Part shown: one piece after another, positions 60,865-64,000 of the stretch
Layout of the letters: each line of letters starts with the position of its first letter
How positions within the stretch are numbered: position 1 is the first letter of the stretch
Source of the DNA: JACDDK01 sp038198445
GTDB taxonomy: Bacteria > Actinomycetota > Rubrobacteria > Rubrobacterales > Rubrobacteraceae
Assembly (NCBI GenBank): GCA_038198445.1
Contig: JBBPZZ010000013.1
Coordinates: 1-64,000, forward strand
Direction: 5' to 3'
DNA length: 64,000 nt
The notes under the pieces: generated by a model
Databases searched by the model: none
Seen by the model: the letters and a program-made list of their open reading frames with translations, nothing else
What the model was told of the DNA's origin: nothing
Made by a program: the position numbers and the translations under genes

Positions 60865-61548
60865 GTGCGGGAGAAGAGCGATATAAGAAGGCCCGAAACT
60901 AGTGCAAGTATCACTCAACCAGAAGCTGAGGTACAGGAGATTGTGACCGATGACGATCTCCGGGTAGCCATCGTTGGGGCGGGTGGATTCGGCCGTCTTG
61001 CCCTGGATGTTCTCATTGCCGGAGGTTCAGAGCAGTGGGTTCTCGGTTTTTATGATGACTCTCACTCTATACTTGCGGGTAAGGTGCGAGGATATCCGGT
61101 GTTGGGCGACATTGGGATGCTCAAGAGCATGCTTTCCGTAGAGCCCGTGCATGTGATAGTTGCGATCACGGACAATCGTGCCCGGCTGAGGGTCGCCAAC
61201 TCCATTCGTGGTCTTGGCGGTCAGTTCATAACGGCGGTACATCCGCTGGGGTATGTATCAGAGGCGGCGGTGGTTGGAGATGGGTGTGTGATCTCGTCTT
61301 CCGCGGTCGTTCATCCCGACGCGAAGATAGGCAGCCATTGCTTCGTGGGACCGGGGGCCGTCGTGGACCGTGACGCCGAGGTCGGGGCTGGGGTTTGGAT
61401 CTCCTCTGGGGCAATAGTTGGGTCGGGGGCTCGTGTGGGGGCGCGGGTCGTTCTAGGACACAACGCAAGTGTGGGACGGAAAGCCACCGTTGGCGGTGAT
61501 GTCGTAGTGGGGGCGCTTCAGGCCGTGCCGGAAGGTGGGAAGGTTTGA
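60865..61548 (+). CDS. NeuD/PglD-like sugar O-acyltransferase
   Basis: 227 residues, GTG start. The N-terminal Rossmann-like domain (VAIVGAGGFGRLALDVL, then VLGFYDDS) precedes a left-handed beta-helix of hexapeptide repeats (about 130-227) ending in GALQAVPEGGKV. Relatives acetylate amino-sugars used in glycoprotein or capsule synthesis. Being directly before prepilin peptidase, it might modify a pilin glycan; this is inference. It may equally belong to surface polysaccharide. Confidence 0.85.
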   Translation: MREKSDIRRPETSASITQPEAEVQEIVTDDDLRVAIVGAGGFGRLALDVLIAGGSEQWVLGFYDDSHSILAGKVRGYPVLGDIGMLKSMLSVEPVHVIVAITDNRARLRVANSIRGLGGQFITAVHPLGYVSEAAVVGDGCVISSSAVVHPDAKIGSHCFVGPGAVVDRDAEVGAGVWISSGAIVGSGARVGARVVLGHNASVGRKATVGGDVVVGALQAVPEGGKV

Positions 61549-62303
61549 TCCTCGCCCCGGCGCTTCTTGTCGGAGGTTTCGGGCTCCTCGCAGGCAGCTT
61601 CCTCAACGTAGTGATCCATCGCGTGCCACGCGGAGAGTCCATAGTCTGGCCGTCCTCGCGGTGTCCTAACTGCCAGCAGCCCATAGCGCCGAAAGACAAT
61701 ATACCGGTCCTGTCGTATCTGCTACTTCGTGGAAGGTGCCGGAGCTGCAAGGCGCCAATCTCCGTCCGTTATCCGCTGGTCGAGGCGTTGACGGGAGTTC
61801 TGTTCGGTCTGGCGGTCTACCGGTTTGGGTTGAGCCTGGAGTTGCTCCCGGCGCTCGTGTTAATAGGGGTGCTGATTCCACTGGCTGGGATAGATCTCGA
61901 ACACCGCTTGTTGCCGAACGTTATCGTGGGTCCCGGCGCCTTCACCGGGTTCGTTCTCTCCGTGGCGGCGAATCCTGGGGCGTGGTGGGTGTATTTGGCG
62001 TCGGCCGCGGCGGTCGCCGGGGGGCTTTTCGCGCTGGCGCTCGCCTATCCCGGAGGTATGGGTATGGGTGATGTCAAGATGGGCGGAATGCTGGGCGCAT
62101 TCCTGGGACCTTACGCGGCGCTGGCGGTGTTCATCGGCGCTCTCTCTGGGACGATTCTCGCAGGGTCGTTGATGGTGGCCGGAAAGATAGAGCGTCGGAG
62201 CGCGCTGCCGTTTGGGGTATTCCTGGCATTCGGAGGGCTCCTCGTCCTGTTTACGGGACGCGGGATATGGAACTATTATCTCGGGCTAGTCGGAGGAGTG
62301 TAG
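61545..62303 (+). CDS. pilD: Type IV prepilin peptidase
   Basis: 252 residues, TTG start overlapping the acyltransferase stop. N-terminal zinc-type cysteines (CPNCQQPI and CRSCKAPI), about 7 membrane segments, and the two catalytic aspartates in GIDLEHRLLP and GMGDVKMGG. It cleaves leader peptides of pilins and methylates the new N-terminus. Confidence 0.94.
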   Translation: MILAPALLVGGFGLLAGSFLNVVIHRVPRGESIVWPSSRCPNCQQPIAPKDNIPVLSYLLLRGRCRSCKAPISVRYPLVEALTGVLFGLAVYRFGLSLELLPALVLIGVLIPLAGIDLEHRLLPNVIVGPGAFTGFVLSVAANPGAWWVYLASAAAVAGGLFALALAYPGGMGMGDVKMGGMLGAFLGPYAALAVFIGALSGTILAGSLMVAGKIERRSALPFGVFLAFGGLLVLFTGRGIWNYYLGLVGGV

Positions 62304-62309
62304 GGAAGC

Positions 62310-63440
62310 GTGGGACGCTTCAGGAAGCAGGATATCGGGCTCGATATAGACCGTGGGGCGTTAAAGGCGGTGCAACTCTCCAGGGGTGGCGGGAGCTACA
62401 CCCTCCAGCATGTCGGGTACCACAAGCTGCCACCCGGCGTCATAGCCGATGGAGAGGTTGCGGATCGCGACCTGCTCGCCGCGGAGATAAAGGAATTCTG
62501 GGGGGCGCACTCATTTAAGGGGAAGTCCGTTATCCTGGGCGTCGCCAACCAGAAGGTGGTCGTCAGGGTCTTGCCCTTCCCGAAAATGAACCCGCAGGAC
62601 CTTAAGAGCGCCGTCGGTTTCGAAGCCCAGGATCACATACCGATGCCCCTGGATGAGGCCGTGCTGGACCACATATCTCTTGGGTCCGCGGATGAAGGCT
62701 CGGACCTCGACCGGGTGCTCGTAGTGGCGGCGCAGAAAGACATGGTCAGCCGCTACGCTTCGGCGATCCGAGACGCCGGTCTGCGGCTGACTGGAATAGA
62801 CGTCAAGGCGCTGGCCCTTACCAGGTCTATCCTCCCGAACGCCCTCTTCGAGGAGGTGGGCGCTGTCTTGCTCATGGATATTGGCGCGGAACTGACGAAC
62901 CTCGTCGTTCTCCAGGGTGGAGCCCCGACGCTCACCCGGTTCGTGCAGGGTGGATCGCTCTACTTCGCGCAGTCCGTCGCGGACGCCGCCAACATCTCAG
63001 AGGAAGAGGCTGACAAGCAACTCATGAACCCGAAAGTCCGGCTCGGGTCCGCGCTGCAAGGCGAAGAAGGTCAGAGCGAAGCGGCGGACCAGGAAGCAGA
63101 AGAGGAATCGGAGGATGACTTCGATCCCGCGCTGGCTTACGATATACGCCGTGGCCTGGAGGACGCGGTGCAGCTTCTCGCCGAGGACATCCAGCGTTCC
63201 ATCGAATACCATTATTCGCAGCCCGAGGCGCGAGAGGTCTCGCAAGTATTCGTGTCGGGAGAGGGCGCGCTCGTCGGCGGCATGGACGACTACCTCAGCG
63301 AGCTTTTGGGGATCAATACTCAGCGGGCCAACCTGCTAGGCAAGTTGGGTGCCAACCGCTCGAACGTATCAGACGAACAGATCAAGGTGATGGAGCCCGT
63401 GCTGGCCGTGTCGTTCGGGCTCGCGATGGAGGGCGAGTGA
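62310..63440 (+). CDS. pilM: Type IV pilus assembly protein PilM
   Basis: 376 residues, GTG start. Actin-like fold: DIGLDIDRGALKAVQL at the start, VGFEAQDHIPMPLDEAVLD, LLMDIGAELTNLVVL, SIEYHYSQP and VFVSGEGALVGGMDDYLS. It forms the cytoplasmic ring that binds the PilN tail. An acidic insert (about 250-272) lies before FDPALAYDI. Confidence 0.93.
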   Translation: MGRFRKQDIGLDIDRGALKAVQLSRGGGSYTLQHVGYHKLPPGVIADGEVADRDLLAAEIKEFWGAHSFKGKSVILGVANQKVVVRVLPFPKMNPQDLKSAVGFEAQDHIPMPLDEAVLDHISLGSADEGSDLDRVLVVAAQKDMVSRYASAIRDAGLRLTGIDVKALALTRSILPNALFEEVGAVLLMDIGAELTNLVVLQGGAPTLTRFVQGGSLYFAQSVADAANISEEEADKQLMNPKVRLGSALQGEEGQSEAADQEAEEESEDDFDPALAYDIRRGLEDAVQLLAEDIQRSIEYHYSQPEAREVSQVFVSGEGALVGGMDDYLSELLGINTQRANLLGKLGANRSNVSDEQIKVMEPVLAVSFGLAMEGE

Positions 63441-64000
63441 GACGGATAAACCTCCTCCCACCGGAGGAGCGGCGTCGGGACCTGCGGGGAGGCCTCCGGG
63501 GAAACGTCCTGGGTATCCTCCTAATAGCCAGCGCGCTCGCCGTTATGATTATGGTTGCCTTATATCTGTTCTTCCTGGTGCGTCTCCACAACGAAGAGCA
63601 GCAGATCGCGCAACTCGACCAGCAGATAACCCAGCAGAACCAGCGGCTGGCGGAGCTGGCTCCATACAAGGACCTGCAAGCCCGGTTGGATGCCAAGAAG
63701 CCGGTCGCCGACGGCATCTATCGGACCAGATTCCCCTGGGATGAGTTCCTGCAGGGGCTCTCGTTCGTGATACCTGATACGACGGCCCTGGACACCCTGA
63801 CCGCCGAGTCGGCGCCCATAAACATCCAGGCGCCAGATGACCAGGTACTGGATCCCCCCGGCTCCGTGACTTTCACCGGCTTCTCCCTGCCCCGGTACAC
63901 TAACGTCGCTGATTTCGTGTTGCAGATGAACAACCTGCGTTTCCTCGCCAACTCGCAGCTCGACTCGGCGGAGCTGGATCGGGAGACTTTCGCGCCGGAG
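63437..64000 (+). CDS. pilN: Type IV pilus protein PilN, N-terminal part (runs off the window)
   Basis: GTG at 63437 overlapping the pilM stop; 188 codons are open to the window end with no stop. The start RRINLLPPEE is the PilM-binding PilN motif, followed by a membrane helix (about 24-48), a short coiled coil (about 50-75) and a periplasmic domain. pilO would be expected next. The C-terminus lies outside the window. Confidence 0.88.
   Translation, partial: MRRINLLPPEERRRDLRGGLRGNVLGILLIASALAVMIMVALYLFFLVRLHNEEQQIAQLDQQITQQNQRLAELAPYKDLQARLDAKKPVADGIYRTRFPWDEFLQGLSFVIPDTTALDTLTAESAPINIQAPDDQVLDPPGSVTFTGFSLPRYTNVADFVLQMNNLRFLANSQLDSAELDRETFAPE

Overview
The window is one near-continuous block of high-GC bacterial housekeeping genes. 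They are almost all on the + strand, tightly packed, often with stop/start overlaps, and GTG and TTG starts are unusually common. Gene content points to a deep-branching actinomycete. The evidence is an actinobacterial integration host factor next to gmk, a PriA without its helicase ATPase motifs, and SepF and DivIVA beside ftsZ. Unlike Streptomyces or Mycobacterium, it keeps ftsA. It also has type IV pilus genes after fmt. This combination fits Rubrobacter or a close relative; that assignment is inference from gene content and protein style, not a database match.

Layout. 1-1302: end of comEC, then holA. 1303-5900: an accessory insert between holA and rpsT, with an ArsR-type regulator, a Met/Gly-rich small membrane protein, a DUF302 protein, an ETHE1-like metallo-beta-lactamase fused to two rhodanese domains, a TauE/SafE exporter and a DUF442 phosphatase-like sulfurtransferase, followed by the relic of a methyltransferase gene. 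It resembles sulfide/persulfide detoxification loci. 5910-12492: rpsT (minus strand), lepA, hrcA, dnaJ, rsmE, a GatB/YqeY protein and phoH. 12515-19688: pgpH-type HD phosphodiesterase, ybeY, a DgkA-PAP2 fusion, cdd, era, deoC, recO and a dGTPase gene. 19716-20119: a GNAT acetyltransferase pseudogene with three frame changes. 20139-24808: ppc (minus strand) divergent from dnaG. 24847-25046: two tRNAs.

25047-43790: a structured leader with MraZ boxes, then the division and cell wall (dcw) cluster: mraZ, rsmH, ftsL-like, ftsI, murF, mraY, murD, ftsW, murG, murC, ftsQ, ftsA, ftsZ, pgeF, yggS, sepF, proC, yggT, divIVA, DUF167. murE and murB are not in it. 43794-53404: rluD, then a pyrimidine operon (pyrR, pyrB, pyrC, carA, carB, pyrK, pyrD) behind a PyrR-binding hairpin that covers the pyrR ribosome-binding site; pyrE and pyrF are absent. 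53417-60735: a promoter drives mihF, gmk, rpoZ, a coaBC with a degenerate decarboxylase half, metK, ATPase-dead priA, def and fmt. 60865-64000: a NeuD-like acyltransferase and the start of a type IV pilus operon (pilD, pilM, partial pilN).

The least explained parts are the 1.3-5.9 kb sulfur-type cluster with its perfect palindromic operator candidate, the mraZ leader, the long run of TTG-started pyr genes, and the degraded CoaC domain.
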